From positions 1,337,619 through 1,401,618 of the forward strand of contig NZ_FRXN01000001.1 in NCBI RefSeq assembly GCF_900148515.1: a DNA stretch of 64,000 nucleotides, in the 5' to 3' direction. The stretch comes from Algoriphagus zhangzhouensis. Its GTDB lineage: Bacteria; Bacteroidota; Bacteroidia; Cytophagales; Cyclobacteriaceae. Under the pieces are notes generated by a model that saw only the letters and a program-made list of their open reading frames with translations, ran no database searches and was not told the origin of the DNA. Positions 53,601 to 61,354 of the stretch are shown here, piece by piece. The translations under genes were made by a program, and so were the position numbers. Each line of letters opens with the position of its first letter. Position 1 is the first letter of the stretch.

Positions 53601-54065
53601 AATTGTTACACCAGGCAAAGGAAGTCCCGATGCATCAGCCACAACTCCGGTAATTTCTTTGTCCTCTTCCTCTAACTGAATTCTTACTTTCTCATTCTGA
53701 TAATCAATGGGACGAACATGAATATTCTCATTAATCTGAATAAAGGACAAGCCAGTTTGGTGGACAAGTTTTGTCAGAACTTCATATAAGTTTTCGTTCT
53801 GAACATTTAAGTCAACTTTTTGATCCAAATCAACCTTACCATTATTATAAGTAAACTTGAATTTGGTTTGATTCTCGATTATCGAGAAAATCTTTGGAAG
53901 TTTTGTTTGCTCCTGATTAACAGTTACAAAGACTTCGTCAATAGTTTTTCGCTGAGCTTTGCCATCATTTGCGAGCAAAAGGCTTACAAAGAATAACTGG
54001 AAAGCAAACGCATATAGTATTCTTTTTGACAGCATAAGTAATTGTCTTAGTATCGATTTTTTCAT
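50649..54065 (-). CDS. SusC/RagA-family TonB-dependent transporter with STN domain (sulfatase locus)
   Basis: A 1138-residue outer-membrane transporter. After the signal sequence come an STN domain (about 45-118, VFVTVNQEQTKLPKIFSII), a carboxypeptidase-regulatory-like domain (ITGVVADASGLPLPGVTIL), the SusC plug motif SLEEVVVIGYGAVKKSDLTG and the barrel, ending FMVGVKLNIQ. The STN domain allows signalling to the FecR encoded upstream. It is followed, in TAATG overlap, by susD. A 327-bp gap with a hairpin separates it from fecR, so it may have its own sigma-dependent promoter. Confidence 0.96.
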   Translation of the reverse strand: MKKSILRQLLMLSKRILYAFAFQLFFVSLLLANDGKAQRKTIDEVFVTVNQEQTKLPKIFSIIENQTKFKFTYNNGKVDLDQKVDLNVQNENLYEVLTKLVHQTGLSFIQINENIHVRPIDYQNEKVRIQLEEEDKEITGVVADASGLPLPGVTILKKGTTIGTVTDLDGSYSIEADAGDVLIFSFVGFSTQEVTVGNSSSLNVQLSDDTKSLEEVVVIGYGAVKKSDLTGSVSSVKATEIQQTPITSIDQGLVGRASGVMVTQTSGMPGAVASIRIRGSSSLQGGNEPLYVIDGFPVYSGSGYGQTGGNARMSGLATINPADIESIEILKDASATAIYGARAANGVVLITTKSGKEGKDQITFDAYYGVQNVAKKIDVMNAYEYATLVNEAYTNDGLNPVYDSSKMAELQANPKGTDWQDEIFRSAPIQNYQLSFSGGDKKTNYSISGNYFNQEGVIINSGFKRYSARINLTRDISDKFRVGTNVNISRTDSRAVPTDAGGTGGVVTGAMKFNPVLPVYSDEALGVYTQVNSPGLIYPNPVASAKEQVRESAMTRVLGNLYGEWEFIPDLTAKVSIGTDLTNTKFDTFIPSNIFESGGIAVARINGGYTTNWLNENTLNWNKKLNDDHSFSVLGGITFQKNFFEGFGASSQNYVNNVLEENSLGSGSTYNQPSSSKTEWSLVSYLGRVSYNMKERYLLSLNGRIDGSSRFGDNNKYAFFPSGALAWRVIEEDFMKGSRVFSNLKTRVSYGVTGNQEIGLFNSLPTLSNTTYTLGRNLVTGFFPNSIPNPDLKWEKTGQFDFGLDFGFFDERLRFTADYYLKKTTDLIYDVSVPYVSGFASSLQNIGSMQNKGVELMIEADIVAKAEFRWTSSFNISFNKNKIIELGGEQYKDVGTNDGHLKTGSVHRLVVGQPIGLFYGYVTDGIIQNSEELAAGPVGPTNWIGGRRYKDISGPNGVPDGLVNATYDRQIIGDPNPDFYGGFTNTFSYKGFELNVFTQFSKGGDIFNYNEMELLLPSGGQNVYQKLVDRWTPSNPSAIYPVATTNRSAVFSDAFIHDGSYAKIKTLTLGYTFPYSDSKVLSGMKIYATGQNLLTFTNYTGYDPEVSYRGASNLELGEDFGGYPQSRTFMVGVKLNIQ

Positions 54066-54392
54066 ACAATTGTGAAGATTTAAGTGTGCAAATACTTGAT
54101 CAGCATGCCTTTGTCGGGGTCATAACCCAAAGGCCTGCCATTAAGTAGTGTCCAGCCCCTGCCAGGGCAGGCACTACTTTTCTTACTTTCAAAAGATTGC
54201 CTGTCTATAGAAAGTAATCCCTGTATACAACTAGTGCGATTTTTTTAATTTCTGAAAATCTCTTCTTGGAAGACAAGAGAGATACTAGCTCCCAGAAATT
54301 CTCATGTTTTATAAAAGTGAATTTTCATTGTTTTTTGGTTTTGGGTTATTTATTAATTGAGTATTCTTATTTAGATTCTAAATAGGCAGGTC
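54066..54392. promoter_or_regulatory. fecR-susC intergenic region (327 bp)
   Basis: No gene is seen here. The region holds the hairpin at 54143-54179 and AT-rich DNA towards fecR. A long spacer before susC commonly carries the ECF-dependent promoter for the import and enzyme genes. I found no clear TAnnTTTG box for susC; ECF-sigma promoters differ from that consensus. Confidence 0.5.
54143..54179. repeat. Hairpin in the gap between fecR and susC
   Basis: Outer arms AAGTAGTG (54143-54150) and CACTACTT (54172-54179) enclose an inner cctgc/gcagg stem (54158-54162 with 54167-54171). It may be a REP-like dispersed palindrome or an attenuator that uncouples the regulator genes from susC. Read leftward it is not followed by a T-run. 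Confidence 0.7.
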
Positions 54393-55442
54393 TCATTTGC
54401 GAAAAATATGAACAACCTTTCCTTCTATGGAATAGCGGATACCTGAGGTTTGACTGATTCCTTCCAGGACATTTTCAAGACTTTCATTAAAATAAATCCC
54501 TGAGTATGCCCAAGAATCAAGAAATTTACCAGTCACATTTATCTCCACCCCATACCATGATTCTAGCTTTGATGTCACTTGAATCATATTTGATTTTTTA
54601 AAAACCAGATACTTATCCTTCCATCCGGCAATTTCTAAAGAATCAAAATCTTCCTTTAAATATTTACCATTATTGGAAATCGTAAGCATCTCCATAGGAT
54701 TGAGTATCATCCGGTTGCCAAATGGATCATTGACTTTGACTTTCCCTGTCAACAAAGCCACAGACAATCCGATTTGAGAAGAATTCACATTAAAAGTCGT
54801 CCCTAATACCTCTATAACTGCTTCAGGTGTATGTACTCTAAATGGCCGGTTCTCATGATTTACATCAAAAAATGCCTCTCCTTCCAAATAAATGTTTCGA
54901 ACTGAATCTGAAAAGGTAGGAGAAAAAGTCAGTTTTGCTCCAGAATTTAAAAAAACCTTACTCCCATCTTCTAAAGTGAGACTTGTTTTCATCCCCTTTG
55001 GAACTTCTTTGGACACTAATTCTACCGATGCCTGTGAGCTTTCTAATGGCTGATTCTTTTTTATAACTTCTAAATATAAAATCCATCCAACCACAAATAC
55101 CAAAACAAAAATCGCTACTTGTCTAAAACTGAAGAGCCATTTCCATTTCGGTTTTTTTTCAGGATCATTCTCTATTTGATTATCAGCACGTACGATATCT
55201 ATAAAAAGCTGTGTATAGGCACTGTCAGAAATCTCAGGAACAGGAGCATATTGAAAAACTCTAATCAGTTGAGATGCTTCAAGGATAATTGAGCTTTTTT
55301 GAGGATGCTCTTTGAGCCATTTCTCCCAAAAATGGGAATTGTCATCTTCAGGGCACTTGACCCATTGGATAAAGAACTCATCTGCCAGAAAATCCTCCAA
55401 CAAATAACTTTCGTATTTCATATAGTCCTTTTTCAAATCCAT
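54393..55442 (-). CDS. FecR-family anti-sigma regulator of the sulfatase locus
   Basis: A 349-residue membrane protein with an N-terminal cytoplasmic part (LEDFLADEFFIQWVKCP), one membrane helix near 110-130 (VAIFVLVFVVGWILYL), a periplasmic FecR domain (VPKGMKTSLTLEDGSKVFLN, IYLEGEAFFDVNHENRPF) and a DUF4974 C-terminus (SKLESWYGVEINV, YSGIYFNESLENVLEG). Its start overlaps the sigma stop by one base (TAATG), so sigma and anti-sigma are translated together. The SusC STN domain downstream is the likely input. Confidence 0.95.
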   Translation of the reverse strand: MDLKKDYMKYESYLLEDFLADEFFIQWVKCPEDDNSHFWEKWLKEHPQKSSIILEASQLIRVFQYAPVPEISDSAYTQLFIDIVRADNQIENDPEKKPKWKWLFSFRQVAIFVLVFVVGWILYLEVIKKNQPLESSQASVELVSKEVPKGMKTSLTLEDGSKVFLNSGAKLTFSPTFSDSVRNIYLEGEAFFDVNHENRPFRVHTPEAVIEVLGTTFNVNSSQIGLSVALLTGKVKVNDPFGNRMILNPMEMLTISNNGKYLKEDFDSLEIAGWKDKYLVFKKSNMIQVTSKLESWYGVEINVTGKFLDSWAYSGIYFNESLENVLEGISQTSGIRYSIEGKVVHIFRK

Positions 55443-56071
55443 TAGCTTCCTGATTTAGATTTAAAAGAAGACCTTAATATTCCCAAAGCTCTATAAACCA
55501 ATTTCCTGGCATATTTGGCATCTTTCAACTCCATGAGTTCTGCCACTTCCTTATAGCTAAAGCCCTCAACATAAAGAAGTAATAATGCTTGCCTTTGTCT
55601 CTCTGTTAAAAATTTTAGTGCAACATTCAATTGCTCCCTGTGCTGAGAATCAGTCTCATAATCAATCAATCTTGACTCAAAAGAAAGTTCAATCAAAAAC
55701 AGGTTTTCATTTTCCAATGAGATTTCATTGCTGCTTTTGTGAATTTGTTTAAAAATATCTCTTTGAAGAGATTTATATAGATAGGATTTGACTTTGGCTA
55801 CTTTTTCCAGCTTTCCTCTCATCTTTCTCAATCGGATAAAAAGGTTCTGAATACAATCTTTAACCAAACCTTGGTCATGTGTGAGTTGGCAACCGTATCG
55901 CATCAACAATGGAGTATACACCCTGAATAAATAATTAAAGGCCTTCTCATCCCCTAAATCAAATTCTCTCCAAATTTCTGATTCACTCTTGGAATCAATA
56001 ATTTGAACCGATTCCTTTAATGCAAAAGGCCGTGATTGATTTAAAAAACTATTCTGGGTCTTATTGTTCAT
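55442..56071 (-). CDS. ECF sigma factor of the sulfatase locus
   Basis: A 209-residue ECF sigma. After ~30 variable residues, region 2 covers about 35-110 (NYLFRVYTPLLMRYGCQL, SYLYKSLQRDIFKQIH) and region 4 about 145-200 (LTERQRQALLLLYVEGFSYKEVAELMEL). The region-4 recognition helix reads KDAKYARKLVYRALGILR. Coupled to fecR by a TAATG overlap, in the usual sigma-fecR-susC-susD order. It presumably activates susC, susD and both sulfatase genes when substrate binds SusC. Confidence 0.93.
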   Translation of the reverse strand: MNNKTQNSFLNQSRPFALKESVQIIDSKSESEIWREFDLGDEKAFNYLFRVYTPLLMRYGCQLTHDQGLVKDCIQNLFIRLRKMRGKLEKVAKVKSYLYKSLQRDIFKQIHKSSNEISLENENLFLIELSFESRLIDYETDSQHREQLNVALKFLTERQRQALLLLYVEGFSYKEVAELMELKDAKYARKLVYRALGILRSSFKSKSGS

Positions 56072-56799
56072 CGAAAGTAAAACGTTAAAAAAACGCCATT
56101 CAATCCTTTTGGTCCAACTCCCTTAAGAACTCTAGTATTCAAAAAGTACTTTTTGCTCCTAAAATCGCCTTCAACTAAATAGAGTCAATAAAAAGAAATA
56201 TGACCCCATGAAAATTTACTTTTCTTTTGAAATCTCCATTTTTTCACTAAATCAATCAAATTTTATAGAATTTTTACACTGTTTTTACTCAATATTCAAA
56301 ACATTAATTAAACAATGCTTTTCAAAATACTAAAACTCCCAATAGACATCCCCATAACCTTTCCTGCTCTTCCCCGTTCATTCTGGAAATTGCATTTTGA
56401 TCGTTTTCAGAATTGAAACCCAACATTACATATAGCCTTTCCTACTTTTTTGAAGCTATTTCTCACTTTATGGAAGGGCTTTCATTTTCCAATTCATTTG
56501 GGAATAGTCAATTATCCACTTTAATATCTTATTCCTACAAGGGCTAAGATCTTCTAATTTTTTCTTCTTAATCATGAGCGAATACCTAGCTACCTCTTTC
56601 TGTAAACCCAATAGTCTTTCTAGAAGAGGGAAGTTCTATATCCTCCTGTTTTCATGTAACAAGGCCTTTATCAATCTGCTCTCCTGTCAGTAGGCAAGGA
56701 GAGCATTCCTTCTTTTTTCGAAGGCCAATTCCCAATTGGTGTACCAGCGTATGTGCGCAATGGGAGAGGTACACCCTTTTCTATCTAAAAATATCACAC
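56072..56799. other. 728-bp intergenic region between the sigma and Rnk-like genes
   Basis: No gene is supported here. The first ~450 bp are AT-rich, with no clear feature. The last ~80 bp, just upstream of the Rnk-like gene, contain inverted repeats (see 56725-56776) and may be its leader. Confidence 0.5.
56725..56776 (+). promoter_or_regulatory. Inverted-repeat leader upstream of the Rnk-like gene
   Basis: ggtgtacc (56738-56745) and ggtacacc (56768-56775) are perfect 8-bp inverted copies. The left arm also overlaps a second possible hairpin, ccaatt-ccc-aattgg (56725-56739), so two folds compete. A short T-run (ctttt) follows the right arm. This could be an attenuator or an operator 25-60 bp before the ATG at 56800. 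Function not established. Confidence 0.4.
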
Positions 56800-57180
56800 A
56801 TGAAACTACAATTAAAAGAATCAGATTACCTGATTATTAGATCCTTAATAACTAATTCCAAAACCCAAATCCCTCTAAATGAAAAACTGAAACTTGAAGA
56901 GGAAATTCAAAAAAGCAGAATCATCAAAGACAGGAATTTCCCACCGGATGTAGTATGCCTGGGATGCCGGGTAGAAATTCTGGATCTGAACTCCATGATA
57001 AAAAATACGCTCATCATAGTACTTCCCGAGGAGGCTCGGATCAAAGAACAGAAAGTATCCCTCTTTGCACCCCTGGCTATTGCCCTTTTGGGTGAAAAAG
57101 AAGGCCAAATCATTCAGTGGAAAGTCCAAAGAGGAACCTTGAGATTAAAAATCATCAAAGTAGAGCAAGCAGTGGATTAA
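56800..57180 (+). CDS. Rnk-like GreA/GreB C-terminal-domain protein
   Basis: A 126-residue cytoplasmic protein. The N-terminal ~50 residues are a short helical region (LKESDYLIIRSLI, LKLEEEIQKSRII), and the rest is the FKBP-like GreA/GreB C-terminal domain: VCLGCRVEILDLNS, IIVLPEEARIKEQKVSLFAPLAIALLG and KEGQIIQWKVQRGTLRLKII. The long coiled coil of GreA is missing, matching the Rnk type, which binds RNA polymerase and modulates elongation or nucleotide levels. Monocistronic with a terminator directly downstream. Confidence 0.87.
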   Translation: MKLQLKESDYLIIRSLITNSKTQIPLNEKLKLEEEIQKSRIIKDRNFPPDVVCLGCRVEILDLNSMIKNTLIIVLPEEARIKEQKVSLFAPLAIALLGEKEGQIIQWKVQRGTLRLKIIKVEQAVD

Positions 57181-57194
57181 ATAAAACACAAAAA

Positions 57195-57237
57195 AAAGAG
57201 GTTAGCTTTCCGATTCAAGGAAAGGCTAACCTCTTTC
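57195..57237. terminator. Bidirectional terminator after the Rnk-like gene
   Basis: aaagaggttagc (57195-57206) pairs with gctaacctcttt (57225-57236), extended by tttcc/ggaaa with one bulged base. A/T-rich flanks. Between convergent genes. Confidence 0.92.
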
Positions 57238-57258
57238 AATAAATTCTAAATGTAATTT

Positions 57259-58050
57259 TTAACCCATCACCAAAGCAGACTTACTCTGGATCTGCTCATA
57301 TACTCCATCCCACAATTCAATTCTCTTTTGAAGTGATTTTATAACTGCAATTTCAACCTCAGTCCACTTTTGCTCATCGTCTCCACAAAGGTTTTCTGTC
57401 ATCTGCAAAGCCAAATGGCTATGATGATCTCCATCCACTTCGATGTGTCTTTCAAGGTAATATTTAAAAATAGAAACCTGCTCAGGGAATTTTGCATGCA
57501 TGTCTTTTACAATAGACAAGAACATTCCAGGAATCAGATCCTCTCTCCCGAAAGTGAAAACAGCAGCATTCAGGTAATCTTTCTCTCTTGAGATAATGTC
57601 AAAAGTATAATTCACAAAATCCAAAGCATTCTGTGGAGCTTTGGAAGCATGACCTGCCAATTCAAAATCACCTGAACGCTGAAGGGTATGTAAGAAATTC
57701 TCTATAGGCTCCACATCTGCACCGCACTGTACCATGGCGTCCAGATACATTTCATAGTGACTCTTTCTATTTCCTGACGCATCGACATCCGACTCTTCTC
57801 CGTTCACGATCTCATTGATCAAAAAACGTGTTTCCGGATCACCAACAGGATACCAAGGAACTGAAGTACAAGTCAATTGATTTTGTAACGCCTTAAGGAG
57901 TGACATAAAATCCCATACGGCAAAAACGTGGGATTGCATAAATAACTGCAGATCCTCTAAATCCTGAATGGCTGCGTATACTTTGTGGTTAATGATTTCT
58001 TGCCTATACGGCTCAATTGCTTCTTGAATTTTTTGTATCTGAGAGGTCAT
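57259..58050 (-). CDS. DUF3050 family protein (heme-oxygenase-like fold)
   Basis: A 263-residue cytoplasmic protein matching DUF3050. QLFMQSHVFAVWDFMSLLKAL, HYEMYLDAMVQCGADV, FVNYTFDIISREK and KYYLERHIEVDGDHHSHLALQM supply His, Asp and Glu residues placed as in heme-oxygenase-like diiron proteins. Members of that superfamily carry out oxidative chemistry, but this family has no proved reaction. No pathway genes adjoin it: the neighbours are an Rnk-like gene (convergent) and repeat DNA. Confidence 0.87.
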   Translation of the reverse strand: MTSQIQKIQEAIEPYRQEIINHKVYAAIQDLEDLQLFMQSHVFAVWDFMSLLKALQNQLTCTSVPWYPVGDPETRFLINEIVNGEESDVDASGNRKSHYEMYLDAMVQCGADVEPIENFLHTLQRSGDFELAGHASKAPQNALDFVNYTFDIISREKDYLNAAVFTFGREDLIPGMFLSIVKDMHAKFPEQVSIFKYYLERHIEVDGDHHSHLALQMTENLCGDDEQKWTEVEIAVIKSLQKRIELWDGVYEQIQSKSALVMG

Positions 58051-58394
58051 GAACTTTTAGTGCTAAATTTTACTATTGATGCAAACCCTAATAGTGGTGG
58101 AAGGGTTCAAGGATTTTTGTTCCATTCTCAGTATCAGGTTATTTATTTGATGATAGGAACAATGAAGCAATCTACTTTTCCCACTGATAAACACAGAATA
58201 ATCCACAGATTTTCGCAGATTCTATCTCGCTATAGGCTTATCTCACTGACCTAAAGGAAGTATATCTTAGCGAAGCTATATCTTCAAAATATTTCGCGAA
58301 GCGTATTTCATTAGATTTTTAGCTTTTGACCCAAACCGGCAGAAAATGTCCGAAGACATTTTCAAGCCAATTCAAGCAAAAGACTTCTAGTCTT
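58051..58394. other. 344-bp intergenic region containing dispersed repeats
   Basis: No gene is seen. It carries a stretch of the type gataaacacagaataatcc, two A/T-rich hairpins with cgaagc cores (58265-58310), and copy 2 of the repeat shared with 23.9 kb. It separates the DUF3050 and SDR genes, both leftward. Confidence 0.6.
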
Positions 58395-58400
58395 TCAAAT
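58320..58400 (-). repeat. Dispersed intergenic repeat, copy 2
   Basis: 58338-58382 equals the reverse complement of 23911-23955 at 42 of 45 bases. The centre is a perfect hairpin, gaaaatgtc/gacattttc (58342-58350, 58355-58363), around cgaa. A second small hairpin (aaagact..agtcttt, ending near 58396) lies at the edge and reaches the end of the SDR gene, so it might serve as that gene's terminator. Confidence 0.8.
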
Positions 58401-59189
58401 AATATAATTAGCCACACCGCCATCCACTCTCAAGGCTGCGCCATTGGTTGCTGAAGACAAAGGACTGGCTATATAGGTCACCATATTTGCTACTTCTTCA
58501 GCTTCTGCAAATCGCTGGATCAATGAGGTAGGTCTTCTATTCGCAAAGAAATCCTCCAAAACAGCATCTACTGTCGTGTTGTTTTCTTTGGCTGCATTTT
58601 CCAGCTCATTGATATTGGCCCGGCTATATGTCGGGCCAGGAAGAACCGAATTGACTGTTACATTACTTCCCTTACTCAATCTGGCCAAGCCTCTTGAAAC
58701 TGCCAGCTGAGCTGTTTTGCTAAATCCATAATGCAGCATTTCGGTAGGAATATTCAAAGCAGATTCACTTGAAATGAAGATGATTCTCCCCTCATTTTTC
58801 TCCATCATTTTAGGGAAGTAATGTCTGGAAAGGCGAACCCCACTCATCACATTGATTTCAAACATTTCAAACCATTCTTCGTCCGTGATTTCTTCAAATT
58901 CCACTTGATTGAATATCCCCACGTTGTTTACTAGAATATCCACTTCAGGCACTTCCAAAAGTAATTGGAGAATATCATCCTTTTTAGAAAAGTCCGCTGC
59001 TACCCCTATTATTGACTCGTTCCCAGTTTCTTCTATTAATGCCTTCACGGCTTCATCCACAGCACTTTGCTTTCTTCCGTTCAAAATTACTTTTGCTCCC
59101 TCTGCAGCTAGTCCTTTAGCTATGGCATATCCTATCCCTGCTGTTGAGCCTGTGACTAAAGCGTTTTTTCCTGTCAGTTGTAAATCCAT
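58395..59189 (-). CDS. SDR-family oxidoreductase
   Basis: A 264-residue classical short-chain dehydrogenase/reductase. Cofactor loop TGSTAGIGYAIA, NNVG motif (DILVNNVGIF), catalytic Ser in IIFISSESALN and the YxxxK pair in LHYGFSKTAQLA are all intact, unlike the SDR at 44669. GPTYSRANINELE and the C-terminal GAALRVDGG are typical. Substrate unknown. Downstream lies the dispersed repeat at 58320-58400, whose end touches the stop codon. Confidence 0.93.
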   Translation of the reverse strand: MDLQLTGKNALVTGSTAGIGYAIAKGLAAEGAKVILNGRKQSAVDEAVKALIEETGNESIIGVAADFSKKDDILQLLLEVPEVDILVNNVGIFNQVEFEEITDEEWFEMFEINVMSGVRLSRHYFPKMMEKNEGRIIFISSESALNIPTEMLHYGFSKTAQLAVSRGLARLSKGSNVTVNSVLPGPTYSRANINELENAAKENNTTVDAVLEDFFANRRPTSLIQRFAEAEEVANMVTYIASPLSSATNGAALRVDGGVANYII

Positions 59190-59409
59190 GTTTTTGTGAT
59201 TGGTATTATTAAGGTTTAAAATCTATTTGATCTGAAATAAAAATCGATGTAACGGATCCTTGTTTTTGATTTCTCAGATTAAGAATGAAACAGTCAAGCA
59301 AGGATCAGGAGTTCCTATCCCCTCCTATTTGTCGCAAAACACCTCTATCCTACAAGGAGAATTACCTAAATTTCAATCCTTTAAAAATCAATTTTAACCC
59401 CAGAAAAAA

Positions 59410-59835
59410 ATGGCTCAGATTAACCCCCATATAAACTTTAATGGTAATGCAGAAGAAGCTTTTACCTTTTATAAATCCGCTTTTGGCGGTGAGTTCTCAA
59501 AAATCATTCGCTTTAAAGAATTGTCTGGACCAGAATTCCCTATTGCAGAGAAAGAGGCCAATAAAATTATGCACATTGAATTACCTATTGGAAGCTGCAA
59601 ATTGATGGGAAATGATGTTCCTGAAATATTGGGAAGAACCAATGAAAATGAAAACAGAAGCAAAATTTCAATAGACACAAGGAGTAAAGAGGAAGCCGAT
59701 CGGATATTCAATGGACTTTCAGAAGGAGGTAAGATTGAAATGCCCATGGACAATAGCCCCTGGGGTACTTACTTTGGAATGTTCAGAGACAAATACGGAA
59801 TCGAATGGATGGTGAGTTTTGATCCAAAAGGATAA
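59410..59835 (+). CDS. PhnB-like VOC family protein (single module)
   Basis: A 141-residue protein of one PhnB-like module: INPHINFNGNAEEAFTFYKSAFGG, MHIELPIGSCKLMGND and WGTYFGMFRDKYGIEWMVSF. This is the common small cytoplasmic metal- or ligand-binding fold. It is related to the two-module protein at 14427. Usually annotated as a PhnB homologue; no evidence for phosphonate metabolism is present here. Followed by a strong terminator. Confidence 0.9.
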   Translation: MAQINPHINFNGNAEEAFTFYKSAFGGEFSKIIRFKELSGPEFPIAEKEANKIMHIELPIGSCKLMGNDVPEILGRTNENENRSKISIDTRSKEEADRIFNGLSEGGKIEMPMDNSPWGTYFGMFRDKYGIEWMVSFDPKG

Positions 59836-59837
59836 AA

Positions 59838-59869
59838 AAAAGCACCACAGAATCCCGTGGTGCTTTTAC
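59838..59869. terminator. Bidirectional terminator after the PhnB-like gene
   Basis: Perfect 11-bp arms aaaagcaccac (59838-59848) and gtggtgctttt (59857-59867) around an 8-nt loop, between convergent genes. Confidence 0.92.
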
Positions 59870-59916
59870 TCTCAAACGAAATAGATCAATTCTATTTCTG
59901 GGGGCTAGCAAATATT

Positions 59917-60693
59917 TTATTTCTTCTCTTTCTTGAAATCTCCGTTTTTGAATACCAAAGCTTCTTTGATATTGGCCAAAATAGCCTCATAGGCTTCTCC
60001 GTTGCCATCTTCATTATTTGGTCCCACTTCAATTAAACCATCCAAATTTCCATCTGAAACAAGAGTTGGTGACACTCCCTCTAGGAATTTATCCATGAAG
60101 AAAGTCAACAAAAGTTCTTGAGAACCTTCCACTTCCAGCCCTTGGTTAAACTGAAATACAACTTCATCTTCCAAATCGATATACATGACTGCAGGAACTC
60201 CAAACCAAGTAGCTTTGGTCACTACTGAATTACCATAGATATCATCTTCTTCTGGGACATCCATAGCTTTTACCAAGTCAAAAGTCACTTTACCATAGAC
60301 TCCATTATATGCCAATCCAGAAGCAACAGGAGCAACATAAATTTGTCCATCCTCTACAAGAGTCAATACAACGGGATCTTTTTCTTTGATATGGATGACA
60401 CTAGGTTTATCCTTTCCTTTATCCTTATTCTTTCCCTTATCCTTGTCCTGACCTTTCAGCATCATTTTCAGGTTGTCAATTGAGATAGTCACATCTGTGA
60501 TCTCAAAGTTTCCATATACGAGATTGCTTATTCTGGCATTGGGATCGTCAGTACTGTTCCCTACAGTTGCAGAAATAGTAACTTGACTTTCTCCTTCAAC
60601 TATTTGAGTATCTTCATTTTCGGCACAAGACCACATGAGGGTTGCTGCGGATGTCGCAATCATCCAAGTTTTCCAATTTTTGAGTGTTTCCAT
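59917..60693 (-). CDS. Lipoprotein with a Lys/Asp-rich linker, unknown function
   Basis: A 258-residue predicted lipoprotein (LMWSC, Cys 23). The mature part starts with a beta-rich segment (SQVTISATVGNS, FEITDVTISIDNLKMML) and contains an unusual low-complexity run, GQDKDKGKNKDKGKDK (about residues 81-96), followed by more beta strands (MYIDLEDEVVFQFNQGLEVEG). The protein ends in a short helical stretch (EAILANIKEALVFKNG). I do not recognise the family with confidence. It lies 49 nt after the DUF6252-like lipoprotein gene on the same strand, probably in one transcript. Confidence 0.75.
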   Translation of the reverse strand: METLKNWKTWMIATSAATLMWSCAENEDTQIVEGESQVTISATVGNSTDDPNARISNLVYGNFEITDVTISIDNLKMMLKGQDKDKGKNKDKGKDKPSVIHIKEKDPVVLTLVEDGQIYVAPVASGLAYNGVYGKVTFDLVKAMDVPEEDDIYGNSVVTKATWFGVPAVMYIDLEDEVVFQFNQGLEVEGSQELLLTFFMDKFLEGVSPTLVSDGNLDGLIEVGPNNEDGNGEAYEAILANIKEALVFKNGDFKKEKK

Positions 60694-60742
60694 TTTTTGG
60701 TTTGATTAGGTATTGATTAAACTTTATTTAAGGGTTATATCT

Positions 60743-61354
60743 TTAATTAGTTGTACCACCAATTTCTTTCCATTTGATATTGGAAAATTCACCATTTCGA
60801 ACCTCTATAAAAGTCCCATTATACTGATCCTCAGCATCAAATTGAAAGGTTCCTGAAATGGTTTGATTTAGAGTATCAAAGGATGTCACCGTGAGGTTCA
60901 TCAGGTTGGCATGATTGGAGCTAGCCTTAAAAACAGTATCTGCTTCATTTTTGGAAGAACGCTCTTCAACTCCTCCCATTACACCTTCAAAATAACCTAC
61001 AATCTCCTCATTGTAGATCCATTCTTCCATCGGTTCATTTGTTTGAACCACATCGAGAGACTTCCCTGCCAACTTAAATCCCACAGCTCTAGCCCCTCCT
61101 TGATATTGACTGACTCCAAAAACAGTCAACAAAAAAGTCCCATTTTCTCTTTTCATTTCAGCAATGATAAAATCCATGGCCGCCAAGCTTTGGTTTCCGG
61201 CCGCTTCAAAGTCTTCCCCATTGACGACACATTCAATTTTTCCATTTTTATCACTTTCAGGAAAAATATCCTGAACTAGATCACAGCCACTTACTATATG
61301 TAGGGCTCCTAGAATAAAAAGCACCACAATGAAACGGTAGAAATGAAATTTCAT
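60743..61354 (-). CDS. DUF6252-like lipoprotein
   Basis: A 203-residue predicted lipoprotein (IVSGC, Cys 24). It reads as a single all-beta domain: KIECVVNGEDFEA, MKRENGTFLLTVFGVS and the C-terminal ISGTFQFDAEDQYNGTFIEVRNGEFSNIKW, a pattern seen in the Bacteroidota DUF6252 group. Function unknown. First gene of a two-lipoprotein unit with the gene at 59917. Confidence 0.75.
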   Translation of the reverse strand: MKFHFYRFIVVLFILGALHIVSGCDLVQDIFPESDKNGKIECVVNGEDFEAAGNQSLAAMDFIIAEMKRENGTFLLTVFGVSQYQGGARAVGFKLAGKSLDVVQTNEPMEEWIYNEEIVGYFEGVMGGVEERSSKNEADTVFKASSNHANLMNLTVTSFDTLNQTISGTFQFDAEDQYNGTFIEVRNGEFSNIKWKEIGGTTN

